Below, piece after piece: positions 26,329 to 34,908 of a DNA stretch of 64,000 nucleotides. Within the stretch, counting starts at the first letter, position 1. The number at the start of each line of letters is the position of its first letter. A model generated the notes under the pieces. That model was given only the letters and a program-made list of their open reading frames with translations, made no database searches and was not told the DNA's origin. Position numbers and translations under genes: made by a program. Source of the stretch: Arthrobacter sp. Bi26 (lineage in GTDB: Bacteria > Actinomycetota > Actinomycetes > Actinomycetales > Micrococcaceae); the NCBI RefSeq assembly GCF_918697925.1, contig NZ_CAKKMF010000007.1, positions 1-64,000 of the forward strand. Direction: 5' to 3'.

Positions 26329-26390
26329 GGGTGCAACGGGGGCCGGAAGCGCCTAGCTGCCCCCCATCTTGCACAGCAAAGGAGCTAGCA

Positions 26391-27914
26391 ATGACTGTTT
26401 ACGCCCAGCCCGGTACCGAGGGCTCGAAGGTCACCTTCAAGGACCGCTACGACAACTGGATCGGCGGCGAATGGATTGCCCCGGTCAAGGGCCAGTACTT
26501 CGAGAACATCACCCCGGTGACCGGCAAGGTGTTCTGCGAGGTGGCCCGCGGCACCGCCGAGGACATCGAACTGGCGCTGGACGCCGCCCACAAGGTTGCA
26601 CCGTCCTGGGGCAAGACCTCGGTGGCCGAGCGCGCCGCGATCCTGAACAAGATCGCCGACCGGATCGATGAGAACACCGAGATGCTCGCCGTCGCCGAAT
26701 CCTGGGACAACGGCAAGCCGATCCGCGAGACCCTCAACGCCGACATTCCGCTGGCCGCGGACCACTTCCGCTACTTTGCCTCTGCTGTCCGCGCCCAGGA
26801 GGGCCGGCTTTCCCAGCTCGACGACGACACCACCGCCTACCACTACCATGAGCCGCTCGGCGTCGTCGGCCAGATCATTCCCTGGAACTTCCCGATCCTC
26901 ATGGCCGTCTGGAAGCTCGCCCCGGCCCTCGCCGCCGGCAACGCCGTGGTGCTGAAGCCCGCCGAGCAGACACCGTCCTCGATCCTGGTGCTGATGGAAC
27001 TCATCGGCGACATCCTGCCGGCCGGCGTGCTCAACGTGGTCAACGGCTTCGGCGTCGAGGCGGGCAAGCCGCTGGCCTCCAGCCCGCGGATCCGCAAGAT
27101 CGCCTTTACCGGCGAGACCACCACGGGCCGCCTGATCAGCCAGTACGCCAGCCAGAACCTGATCCCGGTCACCCTGGAACTCGGCGGCAAGAGCCCGAAT
27201 ATCTTCTTCAACGACGTCGCCGACACCAACGATGCCTTCTACGACAAGGCCCAGGAGGGCTTCACGCTCTTCGCCTTCAACCAGGGCGAGGTCTGCACCT
27301 GCCCGTCCCGCGCCCTGGTCCAGGACGGCATCTACGACTCGTTCATGGCCGACGCCATCGCCCGGGTGCAGAAAATCATCCAGGGCAACCCGCTGGACAC
27401 CGAGACGCAGCTCGGTGCCCAGGCCTCCAACGACCAGCTGGAGAAGATCCTCTCCTACATCGACATCGGCAAGCAGGAAGGCGCCAAGCTGCTCACCGGC
27501 GGCGCCCGGGCCGAACTGTCCGGCGATCTGGCCGGCGGCTACTACGTGCAGCCCACCATTTTCGAGGGCCACAACAAGATGCGGATCTTCCAGGAGGAGA
27601 TCTTCGGCCCCGTGGTGTCCGTGACGCGCTTCAGTGATTACAACGACGCCATGGGGATCGCCAACGACACCCTCTACGGCCTCGGTGCCGGTGTCTGGTC
27701 CCGCAATGGCAACGTTGCCTACCGTGCCGGCCGCGAGATCCAGGCCGGGCGCGTGTGGGTCAACAACTACCACGCCTACCCGGCCGGTGCGGCGTTTGGC
27801 GGGTACAAGTCCTCCGGCATCGGCCGCGAGAACCACTCGATGATGCTGGACCACTACCAGCAGACCAAGAACCTTCTGGTCAGCTACAACGAAAACAAGC
27901 TCGGCTTCTTCTAA
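26391..27914 (+). CDS. NAD-dependent aldehyde dehydrogenase (ExaC/AldA-like)
   Basis: This 507-residue enzyme oxidises aldehydes such as acetaldehyde to acids. It has [33 protein letters not shown] and the nucleophile in [11 protein letters not shown] (Cys302). The extra Cys304 and the ending LGFF are typical of the ExaC-type group. AAAGGAGC precedes the ATG at 26391. With the GAF regulator, the zinc alcohol dehydrogenase and DUF779 it forms an ethanol-type oxidation module. A strong hairpin follows, so the downstream genes probably have their own promoter. Confidence 0.93.
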   Translation: MTVYAQPGTEGSKVTFKDRYDNWIGGEWIAPVKGQYFENITPVTGKVFCEVARGTAEDIELALDAAHKVAPSWGKTSVAERAAILNKIADRIDENTEMLAVAESWDNGKPIRETLNADIPLAADHFRYFASAVRAQEGRLSQLDDDTTAYHYHEPLGVVGQIIPWNFPILMAVWKLAPALAAGNAVVLKPAEQTPSSILVLMELIGDILPAGVLNVVNGFGVEAGKPLASSPRIRKIAFTGETTTGRLISQYASQNLIPVTLELGGKSPNIFFNDVADTNDAFYDKAQEGFTLFAFNQGEVCTCPSRALVQDGIYDSFMADAIARVQKIIQGNPLDTETQLGAQASNDQLEKILSYIDIGKQEGAKLLTGGARAELSGDLAGGYYVQPTIFEGHNKMRIFQEEIFGPVVSVTRFSDYNDAMGIANDTLYGLGAGVWSRNGNVAYRAGREIQAGRVWVNNYHAYPAGAAFGGYKSSGIGRENHSMMLDHYQQTKNLLVSYNENKLGFF

Positions 27915-27926
27915 GCCGCATTGACC

Positions 27927-27964
27927 CGGGCGGGGCGGATCGGCAGTGATCCGCCCCGCCCGTT
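27927..27964 (+). terminator. Terminator after the aldehyde dehydrogenase gene
   Basis: A perfect 15-bp GC-rich stem (27927-27941 with 27948-27962) has a 6-nt loop and is followed by TT. Confidence 0.8.
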
Positions 27965-28083
27965 CCATTTGCCCGCACTGGCCACCCCTCGGGCATGCAG
28001 CACCTCCCGCCACCCCACGGAGTACACCAAACCCTCAATATGCCCTAAGAAACTATGCCTAAAACTACGCAAGGATTTCGCCA

Positions 28084-29106
28084 ATGAGGACGACAATGCA
28101 AGCTGCTGTGGTAACTGAATTCGGCAAGGACCTCCAGATCCAGGACCTCCCCATTCCCGCCCCGGGCCGGGGCGAGGCGCTGGTCAAGGTCATCACCACG
28201 GGTGTCTGCCACACCGACCTCCATGCTGCGGAAGGTGACTGGCCGGTCAAGCCGTCGCCGCCGTTCGTGCCCGGACACGAAGGCGTGGGCGAAGTGGTGG
28301 CCCTCGGCGAAGGCGTCACGGACCTCGCCGTCGGAGACCTCGTGGGCAACGCCTGGCTGTGGTCCGCGTGCGGCGACTGCCAGTTCTGCCGGACCGGCTG
28401 GGAAACCCTCTGTGAGACCCAAAAGAACGCCGGCTACAGTGTGGACGGTTCCTTCGGCGAGTACATGCTGGTGGACAGCCGCTTTGCTGCCCGCATCCCA
28501 GCCGGTTCTGACCCTGCGGAGGTGGCGCCGATTCTCTGTGCGGGAGTCACCGTATACAAAGGCTTGAAGATGACCGAGGCCAAGCCGGGCCAGTGGGTCA
28601 CCATCTCCGGGATCGGCGGGCTCGGGCACATCGCCGTCCAGTACGCCGTGGCCATGGGGCTGCGGGTCGCGGCGGTGGACATCGCCGACGACAAGCTCGC
28701 CCTGGCCAAGAAGCACGGGGCAGAGCTGACCGTCAATGCCCTGCACGAGGATCCCGCCGAAGTTATCCAGCGCGAAACAGGAGGATGCCATGGAGTCCTG
28801 GTCACGGCAGTGCACCCCTCGGCGTTCGGCCAGGCCATTGGGATGGCTCGACGCGGCGGAACGATCGTGTTCAACGGGCTGCCGCCGGGCGACTTTCCAG
28901 CGCCGATTTTCGAGATTGTGCTCAAGGGGCTGACCGTCCGGGGCTCGATTGTTGGCACCCGGCAGGACCTTGAGGAAGCCCTGGATTTCTATGCCCAGGG
29001 GAAGATCCACCCCACGGTTTCCTCCCGGGAACTCTCCGAAGTCAACGCCGTTCTTGACGAGATGAAGCACGCCAAGATCGACGGCAGAGTGGTGCTGACG
29101 TTCTGA
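28084..29106 (+). CDS. adhP: Zinc-dependent alcohol dehydrogenase (AdhP-like)
   Basis: This 340-residue medium-chain dehydrogenase interconverts alcohols and aldehydes. It has the catalytic zinc ligands in TTGVCHTDLH and PGHEGVGEV, four structural-zinc cysteines in ACGDCQFCRTGWETLC and the nucleotide loop ISGIGGLGHIAVQYA. AAGGA lies before ATG 28084; ATG four codons later is also possible. The stop overlaps the DUF779 start (TGATG). It should feed the aldehyde dehydrogenase upstream. Confidence 0.92.
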   Translation: MRTTMQAAVVTEFGKDLQIQDLPIPAPGRGEALVKVITTGVCHTDLHAAEGDWPVKPSPPFVPGHEGVGEVVALGEGVTDLAVGDLVGNAWLWSACGDCQFCRTGWETLCETQKNAGYSVDGSFGEYMLVDSRFAARIPAGSDPAEVAPILCAGVTVYKGLKMTEAKPGQWVTISGIGGLGHIAVQYAVAMGLRVAAVDIADDKLALAKKHGAELTVNALHEDPAEVIQRETGGCHGVLVTAVHPSAFGQAIGMARRGGTIVFNGLPPGDFPAPIFEIVLKGLTVRGSIVGTRQDLEEALDFYAQGKIHPTVSSRELSEVNAVLDEMKHAKIDGRVVLTF

Positions 29107-29522
29107 TGCCGCAGCCGCAGACCAGGCTCGACGCCGCCGTCACGCGTCATGGCGAAGACTTCTCGCGTGTGGCGCTCACCCCTGCGGCCGCTGGGCTGCT
29201 CCGCAAGCTGTGGGGACAGCACGGGCCCTTAATGTTCCACCAGTCCGGCGGCTGCTGTGACGGGTCCGCGCCCATGTGCTATCCGGCGGGGGAGTTCCTG
29301 ACCGGCGACTCCGACGTCCTGTTGGGCCTGTTCGACATCTCCGACGGATTGCGGCCCCAGCCACTGGAATTTTGGATGTCGCGGGAGCAGTTCAACTACT
29401 GGAGCCACACGCACCTGACGGTTGACGTCGTCCCTGGCCGGGGGAGCGGTTTCTCAGTGGAGGCGCCGGAAGGCAAGCGGTTCCTGATCCGCTCTACGCT
29501 GATGGAAAACTGGCCGGTCTGA
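29106..29522 (+). CDS. DUF779 family protein
   Basis: This 138-residue protein has the DUF779 hallmark FHQSGGCCDGSAPMCYP with three cysteines, which may bind metal, then the aromatic-rich LEFWMSREQFNYWSHTHLTVDVVPGRGSGFS. The function is unknown. The family commonly accompanies alcohol and aldehyde dehydrogenases, and here the ATG overlaps the alcohol dehydrogenase stop by one base. A role as an accessory or maturation factor is inference. Confidence 0.9.
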   Translation: MPQPQTRLDAAVTRHGEDFSRVALTPAAAGLLRKLWGQHGPLMFHQSGGCCDGSAPMCYPAGEFLTGDSDVLLGLFDISDGLRPQPLEFWMSREQFNYWSHTHLTVDVVPGRGSGFSVEAPEGKRFLIRSTLMENWPV

Positions 29523-29558
29523 GCCGGAACAGGGCAGCCTAAAGCGAGCCGACAGACG

Positions 29559-29593
29559 TGCGGGCCGTGCCGGCAACACCGGTACGGCCCGCA
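29559..29593 (+). terminator. Terminator hairpin after the adhP-DUF779 pair
   Basis: A 15-bp stem (29559-29573 with 29579-29593) contains one G-T wobble and a CAACA loop. The T-tract is weak (TTCGCGTCT). Confidence 0.7.
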
Positions 29594-29695
29594 TTCGCGT
29601 CTCACTATGTGGGACAAATCTGGCCGCCCAGTGGATGGACACTACGATGGATAGGTCTGTTTCCAAACCCAGTTACCAAGATTGCGGACTTTTCT

Positions 29696-31267
29696 ATGAA
29701 CCTTTTCCGGACAAAATCCATCGAGCAGTCCATGTCCGACGCCGATGAACCCGGACGCAGGCTGAAGCGCTCGCTCAGCACGTGGGACCTCATGATCATG
29801 GGGGTCGCGGTTGCCGTCGGCGCCGGGATCTTCTCGGTCGGCGCCAAGGCCGCCGCGAATTTCGCCGGGCCCGCCGTGACCATCTCCTTCGCTATCGCTG
29901 CCGTCACCTGCGCGCTCGCCATCATGTGCTACGCCGAATTTGCCACGGCCATCCCAGTGGCAGGCTCCGCCTATGTCTTCACGTACGCGACCATGGGGGA
30001 GATCCTTGCGTGGATCATCGGCTGGAACCTGATCCTTGAACTGTTCACGGCCGGCGCCGTGATCGCCAAATACTGGGGCATCTACCTCAGCAAGGTCTTC
30101 GCGCTCATGGGCGTGGACATCCCGCCGTCGATCTCGCTGGGCGGCGTTGACCTCTACTGGGGCGCCTTCCTGATTGTTGCCGTCTTCACCGTGCTGCTGG
30201 TCCTCGGGACCAAGCTCTCTGCCCGCGTCGGCAACATCTTCACGCTCATCAAGATCGCGGTGGTCCTGTTCGTGATCGTGGTCGGCTTCACCTATGTGAA
30301 GTTCGAGAACTACGCCCCGTTCGTCCCGGCGTCCGAACCCACCGGAGGCACCGGAACCGCCGATGTCCTCAAGCAGTCCTTCTTCGGCTTCCTGACCGGT
30401 GCGGCCCCCGCCCAGTACGGAACCCTGGGCATCTTCGCCGGCGCCGCCCTGGTCTTCTTCGCCTTCATCGGCTTCGACGTCGTCGCCACCTCCGCCGAAG
30501 AGGTCAAGAACCCGCAGAAGACGCTGCCCCGCGGCATCTTCGGCGGCCTGGCGATCGTCACGGTGCTGTACATCCTGGTGTCGCTGGCACTGACCGGCAT
30601 GGTCTCCTACACGAAGCTGGCTGAGGCCAAGAACCCGACGCTCACCACGGCCTTCGAGGCCGTCGGCAATACCGACGCCGCCAAGGTCATCGCCTTTGGC
30701 TCCCTGGTGGGCCTCACCACCGTGATCATGGTGCTGCTGATGGGCCTGTCCCGCGTGGTCCTCGCCATGAGCCGCGACGGCCTGCTGCCGCGCTCCCTGT
30801 CCAAGACCAGCACCATCCGTGCGACGCCGGCCCGCCTCCAGATCATCTGCGGCGCCGGAGTGGCACTCGTTGCCGGCTTGACCAACGTGGACTTGCTGGA
30901 GGAAATGATCAATATCGGGACCCTGTCCGCCTTCGTGATGGTCAGCCTGGGCATCCTGGTGCTCCGCAAGAAGCGTCCCGACCTGAAGCCGGCCTTCCGC
31001 GTCCCGTTCGGCAAGGTGCTCCCGGTCGTCTCTGCCGTCCTGTGCCTGTACCTCATGACGAACCTCGCCGTGGAAACCTGGATCTTCTTCGCGATCTGGC
31101 TGGTGATCGGTATCGCGATCTACTTCGCTTACGGTCAGCGCCATTCCCGGCTGAACGAGAAGTTCGCGGAGGCCCGCGCCTCCGTGAACGGCCCGGGCAA
31201 GGAGAGCATAGCCAACGCGGCCGGACCGTCCGCGGCGGACGACGAAGACGCGCTCACCCGCTCCTGA
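29696..31267 (+). CDS. APC-family amino acid permease (cationic amino acid transporter type)
   Basis: This 523-residue membrane protein has about twelve helices. The first-helix motif VAVGAGIFSVGAKAAANFAGPA and GFDVVATSAEEVKNPQKTLPRGI are typical of the CAT/YfnA branch of the APC superfamily. The hydrophilic C-terminal tail is cytoplasmic. ATG 29696 is preferred over an upstream in-frame start because the protein then begins at a natural cytosolic N terminus. The substrate is not evident. It is flanked by a terminator upstream and a TetR gene downstream. Confidence 0.9.
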   Translation: MNLFRTKSIEQSMSDADEPGRRLKRSLSTWDLMIMGVAVAVGAGIFSVGAKAAANFAGPAVTISFAIAAVTCALAIMCYAEFATAIPVAGSAYVFTYATMGEILAWIIGWNLILELFTAGAVIAKYWGIYLSKVFALMGVDIPPSISLGGVDLYWGAFLIVAVFTVLLVLGTKLSARVGNIFTLIKIAVVLFVIVVGFTYVKFENYAPFVPASEPTGGTGTADVLKQSFFGFLTGAAPAQYGTLGIFAGAALVFFAFIGFDVVATSAEEVKNPQKTLPRGIFGGLAIVTVLYILVSLALTGMVSYTKLAEAKNPTLTTAFEAVGNTDAAKVIAFGSLVGLTTVIMVLLMGLSRVVLAMSRDGLLPRSLSKTSTIRATPARLQIICGAGVALVAGLTNVDLLEEMINIGTLSAFVMVSLGILVLRKKRPDLKPAFRVPFGKVLPVVSAVLCLYLMTNLAVETWIFFAIWLVIGIAIYFAYGQRHSRLNEKFAEARASVNGPGKESIANAAGPSAADDEDALTRS

Positions 31268-31294
31268 CCGGGGGAGCACCAGCTCCCGACGCAT

Positions 31295-31362
31295 CGAAGT
31301 CGCCGGAGCCGAGCGAATTCGCTGGAAACTTCCGGCGTCTTCGCACGGTTCCGGCGACTTCG
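31295..31362. repeat. Long-range inverted repeat between the permease and TetR genes
   Basis: Arms 31295-31310 and 31347-31362 match as inverted repeats at 15 of 16 positions. The 36-nt loop contains the palindrome AGCGAATTCGCT and GGAAACTTCC. No T-tract follows. It could terminate the permease transcript or be a repeated intergenic element; it ends 20 bp before the TetR -10 box. Confidence 0.6.
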
Positions 31363-31393
31363 GCGTTTGGCCTGCGCTCCCTAAGATGGACAC

Positions 31394-31999
31394 ATGGCCC
31401 GCCCAGCAAGACCGGAACGCAAATTAGAGTTGTTATCGGCGATTCTCGACTACCTCATGGACAAGACGCTGGCGGAGCTGACGTTCCGCAGCCTCGCCGA
31501 CGGGCTGGGCGTCAGCAGCTACGTCCTGGTGTACCACTTCGGCCACCGTGAACAGCTGATCAACGAGATCATCCGCGGCATCGAATCCCGGCTGGACAGC
31601 ATCCGCGCCACCGACGTCAGGGACATCGACAGGGACGCGTGGCGGGCCTTCCTCCTGGAATCCTGGCAGTGGACCATGGCGCAGCGCAACCGGCACCTGG
31701 CCCGGCTTGAATTCGAGGCGACAGCGCAGGACGTTGTGGCGGCGGTACCGCGCGGCACCGCCCAGGAACACTTCCGGATGCTGCACGCGAAGGCCCGGGA
31801 CTGGCTCATCATCCAGGGCATCGAGCCGGAGTTCGCGGAAACCGACGCCCGCCTGTTCACCGCCGCGTTCTATGGGCTCCAGTTCGATTTCGTCGTCAAC
31901 AACCAGCCCGAGGAAGCCACAAAGGCCTTTGAGCTGATGATGCTGGTCTTCTTCAACAACCTCGACCGGCGCCTGGCCACCGACGGCCAGCACATCTGA
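31394..31999 (+). CDS. TetR-family transcriptional regulator
   Basis: This 201-residue regulator has an N-terminal helix-turn-helix (LAELTFRSLADGLGVSSYVLVYHFGHREQLINEII) and a helical ligand-binding C-terminal part. TAAGAT (31382-31387) ends 6 nt before the ATG and there is no ribosome site, so the message is almost certainly leaderless. It sits between the permease gene and a convergent DUF2461 gene, so its target cannot be told. Confidence 0.9.
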   Translation: MARPARPERKLELLSAILDYLMDKTLAELTFRSLADGLGVSSYVLVYHFGHREQLINEIIRGIESRLDSIRATDVRDIDRDAWRAFLLESWQWTMAQRNRHLARLEFEATAQDVVAAVPRGTAQEHFRMLHAKARDWLIIQGIEPEFAETDARLFTAAFYGLQFDFVVNNQPEEATKAFELMMLVFFNNLDRRLATDGQHI

Positions 32000-32007
32000 G
32001 CTGAGTC

Positions 32008-32643
32008 TCAGGGAGCGGCGTAGCGGCCCTCCCACTCCACGAGCGGGCGCAAATCCTCCCAGCGCCGCGCCACTTCCTCCACCGCCCCGGGTCCGGCAAG
32101 CCAGCCGGGCTGGCCCACGTTGACCCCGGCCGTGAGGGATTTGTGCTTGAGCAGCTCCGCCCGCGGATGGTCCTTCTCGAAGCCCCGCGGCACGGTCTTC
32201 AGGCGTTCGCCCTCCACCGCGAACCCCGCTGCCTCGACCTTGCGCACGATCTCCCGCAGGGCCTCGCCGCTGGCGGGATCATCCACGGCGCCGCGGAAGC
32301 GTGCCAGTTGGGCCGGGGTGTGGGTGTGGCAGCCGCCGCCGATCAGGAGGCCGTCGGCGCTGAGCTGGATGTAGAAGCCCACTCCTTCGTCCAGCGCCGC
32401 GAAGGCCCCCTGCGCGGTCTTGTAGGGCGATTTGTCCGGCGAGAACCGGACGTCCCGGTTGGGGCGAAAGAGCTTGGCCGGGCCGAAGCGCGGCTCCAGC
32501 TCGGCCAGCAGCTGGGTCAGCGGACCTTTCACCGCGGCGTCGTAGACAGGCTTGTGCTCCAGCCACCAGTCCCGGTTGTTGTTCTGTTCAAGATCGGCGT
32601 AGAACCGGAAGGCGTCGTCCGGAATGCCTGCGAATGCGGTCAT
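32008..32643 (-). CDS. DUF2461 family protein
   Basis: This 211-residue protein matches the DUF2461/TIGR02453 family: NRDWWLEHKPVYD, LFRPNRDVRFSPDKSPYKTAQGAFA, GFYIQLSADGLLIGGGCHTHTPAQLARFR and VPRGFEKDHPRAELLKHKSL. Function is unknown. ATG 32643 lies 6 nt after TAGGAT, so it is probably leaderless. It converges on the TetR gene with only 8 bp between stops. Confidence 0.9.
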   Translation of the reverse strand: MTAFAGIPDDAFRFYADLEQNNNRDWWLEHKPVYDAAVKGPLTQLLAELEPRFGPAKLFRPNRDVRFSPDKSPYKTAQGAFAALDEGVGFYIQLSADGLLIGGGCHTHTPAQLARFRGAVDDPASGEALREIVRKVEAAGFAVEGERLKTVPRGFEKDHPRAELLKHKSLTAGVNVGQPGWLAGPGAVEEVARRWEDLRPLVEWEGRYAAP

Positions 32644-32706
32644 GCCCAAATCCTACGGAGCCGCGGTGCACGGTGGCGAGGGGCCCGCGCACGCATGTGG
32701 ATAACG

Positions 32707-32746
32707 CAGAACGCCCCGCCACGGAGGTCCGTGGCGGGGCGTTCTG
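32707..32746 (-). terminator. Strong hairpin after katA
   Basis: A 19-bp perfect inverted repeat (32707-32725 with 32728-32746) lies about 70 bp beyond the catalase stop. The tip is tight, so a 4-nt loop is more realistic. It could act in both directions, but the neighbouring DUF2461 gene starts on its far side. Confidence 0.8.
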
Positions 32747-32817
32747 TTGGCCCAAACGGCCTCCCGTTGAGCCGGCCCTCAAAGCGGCCGGCCTTCAAGT
32801 GGCCGTCGACGCAGCTA

Positions 32818-34317
32818 TCAGACCTTGTTGGCGGCCTCGGCGTCGGACTCAACCTGGCCGGCGCCGAGGTTGGCGCGCAGCTTGGCGCCGAAATCGGCGT
32901 CGACATAGGTCCAGTACGCGATGGCGCGTTCCTTGATGCTGGCGTTCTTGACGCCGCTGACGGCGCCGGTCACGGTCTCAAGCAGGCGGGCCTTCTCGCC
33001 GTCGTTGTACACCTCGCGGTACAGCGTGCCGGCCTGGCCGAAGTCGCTGTCCTCGGCGTGCAGGGAGTGCGCGGAGAGCGTGAGCTCGCCGTCGTTCTCC
33101 CAGCCGCCGCCCGCAACGCCAGGCTCAACCGCAGCCGGGCCGCCCACGGAGTTCGGTGCGTACACCGGGACGGACGGAGCGTTGAAGTGGTACCGTCCGG
33201 CGCCGTCCTGGCTGTAGTTGTTGACCTGGCTCTGGGGCGCATTCACCGGGAGCTGGGCGTGGTTGGTGCCGACGCGGTAGCGGTGCGCATCCGCGTAGGA
33301 GAAGATGCGGGCCTGCAGCATCTTGTCCGGGGAAGCGGCGATGCCGGGGACGAAGTTCGACGGCGCGAAGGTTGCCTGCTCGATCTGCGCGAAGTAGTTC
33401 TCCGGGTTCTTGTTCAGCTCCATGGTGCCGACCTTGATCAGCGGGTAGTCCGCGTGCGGCCACACCTTGGTCAGGTCGAACGGGTTGAAGCGGTAGGTCT
33501 TGGCGTCCTCGTACGGCATGACCTGGACGTGCAGGTCCCAGGACGGGAAGTTGCCGGCGGCAATGTTTTCCTGGAGGTCGCGGATGTAGAAGTCGCCGTC
33601 GGCGCCGGCCAGGGCCTCGGCCTCGTCGCCGGACATGGACTTGACGCCCTGGTTGGACTTGAAGTGGTACTTGACCCAGAACCGCTCGCCCTCGGCGTTG
33701 ATCCACTGGTAGGTGTGCGAGCCGTAGCCCTGCATTTCACGCCAGGAGGCCGGCAGGCCGCGGTCGCCCATGAGCCAGGTGACCTGGTGGGCGGACTCGG
33801 GGGAGAGGGTCCAGAAGTCCCACTGCATGTCGGCGTCGCGCAGGTGGGTGCCCGGGAGGCGCTTCTGGGAGTGGATGAAGTCCGGGAACTTGATGCCGTC
33901 GCGGATGAAGAACACCGGAGTGTTGTTGCCGACGAGGTCGTAGTTGCCCTCGGTGGTGTAGAACTTCACGGCGAAACCGCGGGGGTCGCGCCAGGTGTCG
34001 GGGGAGCCTGCCTCGCCGGCAACGGAGGAGAAGCGGATGAGCATGTCCGTCTCCGTCCCGGGCTGGAACAGGGCGGCCTTGGTGTACTTCGAGACGTCCT
34101 CGGTGGTCTTGAAGCTACCGAAGGCGCCGCCGCCCTTGGCGTGCACAACACGCTCCGGGACCCGCTCGCGGTTGAACTGCGCGAGCTTCTCGATCAGGTA
34201 GTGATCGGTCAGGATGATCGCGCCGTCGGCGCCGACGGACTTGGAGTGGGCGTCGGAAGTGACGGGAGCGCCGGACTGTGTTGTGGACACGGCGGGCGCA
34301 GAGATGATCTCGGTCAT
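32818..34317 (-). CDS. katA: Catalase, small-subunit heme type
   Basis: This 499-residue monofunctional catalase breaks down hydrogen peroxide. The distal His59 lies in [12 protein letters not shown], Asn132 in [11 protein letters not shown] and the proximal heme ligand Tyr341 in [14 protein letters not shown]. Length fits the small-subunit clade. AAAGGAGAACG precedes the ATG. It starts 22 nt after furA and should be co-transcribed with it and repressed by it when peroxide is absent. Confidence 0.96.
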   Translation of the reverse strand: MTEIISAPAVSTTQSGAPVTSDAHSKSVGADGAIILTDHYLIEKLAQFNRERVPERVVHAKGGGAFGSFKTTEDVSKYTKAALFQPGTETDMLIRFSSVAGEAGSPDTWRDPRGFAVKFYTTEGNYDLVGNNTPVFFIRDGIKFPDFIHSQKRLPGTHLRDADMQWDFWTLSPESAHQVTWLMGDRGLPASWREMQGYGSHTYQWINAEGERFWVKYHFKSNQGVKSMSGDEAEALAGADGDFYIRDLQENIAAGNFPSWDLHVQVMPYEDAKTYRFNPFDLTKVWPHADYPLIKVGTMELNKNPENYFAQIEQATFAPSNFVPGIAASPDKMLQARIFSYADAHRYRVGTNHAQLPVNAPQSQVNNYSQDGAGRYHFNAPSVPVYAPNSVGGPAAVEPGVAGGGWENDGELTLSAHSLHAEDSDFGQAGTLYREVYNDGEKARLLETVTGAVSGVKNASIKERAIAYWTYVDADFGAKLRANLGAGQVESDAEAANKV

Positions 34318-34339
34318 CGTTCTCCTTTGGTTGGGTTTC

Positions 34340-34807
34340 TTAGTTTCGGTCGGAGGGAAGCTGTTGGGTGCGCTGGCAGTCCTGGCAGATGCCCTGGTAC
34401 AGCACGTCCGCGATCTGGATGGTCATCGGCTTGGCGTCCGCGCCCCAGTGCGGGGTCAGGCAGGGCGCGTGGCCCACGGCGCATTCGACGTCCTCCACGC
34501 GGCCGCAACTGATGCACACGGCGTGGTGGTGGTTATCTCCCACCCGCGTCTCGTACAGCGCGGGGGAGTGCGGGGGCTCGAAACGGCGCAGCATGTGCAG
34601 ATCGGTGAGATCGCCCAGGACCACATAGACGGACTGCGCGGTCAGGTCCGGCAATTCCTGCCGGGCTGCGGCAAGGATCGCCTCCGCCGGCGAATGCGGG
34701 TGGTGTTCGACGGCGGCCAGCACGGCCAGGCGCTGCTTGGTCACCCGGCGGCCGTGGGCACGCAGGGCGGCTGCCCATGCGTCGTGGGTGCCCGAGGAAA
34801 CCGTCAT
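34340..34807 (-). CDS. furA: Fur-family peroxide/iron regulator
   Basis: This 155-residue repressor has the winged helix [26 protein letters not shown], the histidine-rich [19 protein letters not shown] and the second CxxC pair CQDC (Cys98, Cys101, Cys141, Cys144), which should hold structural zinc. Adjacency to catalase points to the FurA/PerR type that senses peroxide. ATG 34807 is preferred, with GGGGG just upstream. A 25-bp palindrome at 34823-34847 lies 15 bp before the start and probably mediates autorepression. Confidence 0.92.
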   Translation of the reverse strand: MTVSSGTHDAWAAALRAHGRRVTKQRLAVLAAVEHHPHSPAEAILAAARQELPDLTAQSVYVVLGDLTDLHMLRRFEPPHSPALYETRVGDNHHHAVCISCGRVEDVECAVGHAPCLTPHWGADAKPMTIQIADVLYQGICQDCQRTQQLPSDRN

Positions 34808-34822
34808 ACCCCCATTCAAGCA

Positions 34823-34847
34823 CTTATTATGACTGCCTCACAATAAG
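34823..34847. promoter_or_regulatory. Candidate FurA operator
   Basis: CTTATTATGA and TCACAATAAG form an inverted repeat (9 of 10 matching) around a 5-bp spacer. It is AT-rich in a GC-rich region. It lies between furA and the divergent MFS gene, and overlaps a CATAAT -10 candidate for furA. Confidence 0.65.
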
Positions 34848-34908
34848 GCGGGACTAACTTTTCCGGCCGCGTCACAGTGCAGTCGCTGCCCGCCGCTAGA
34901 GTTGCCCG

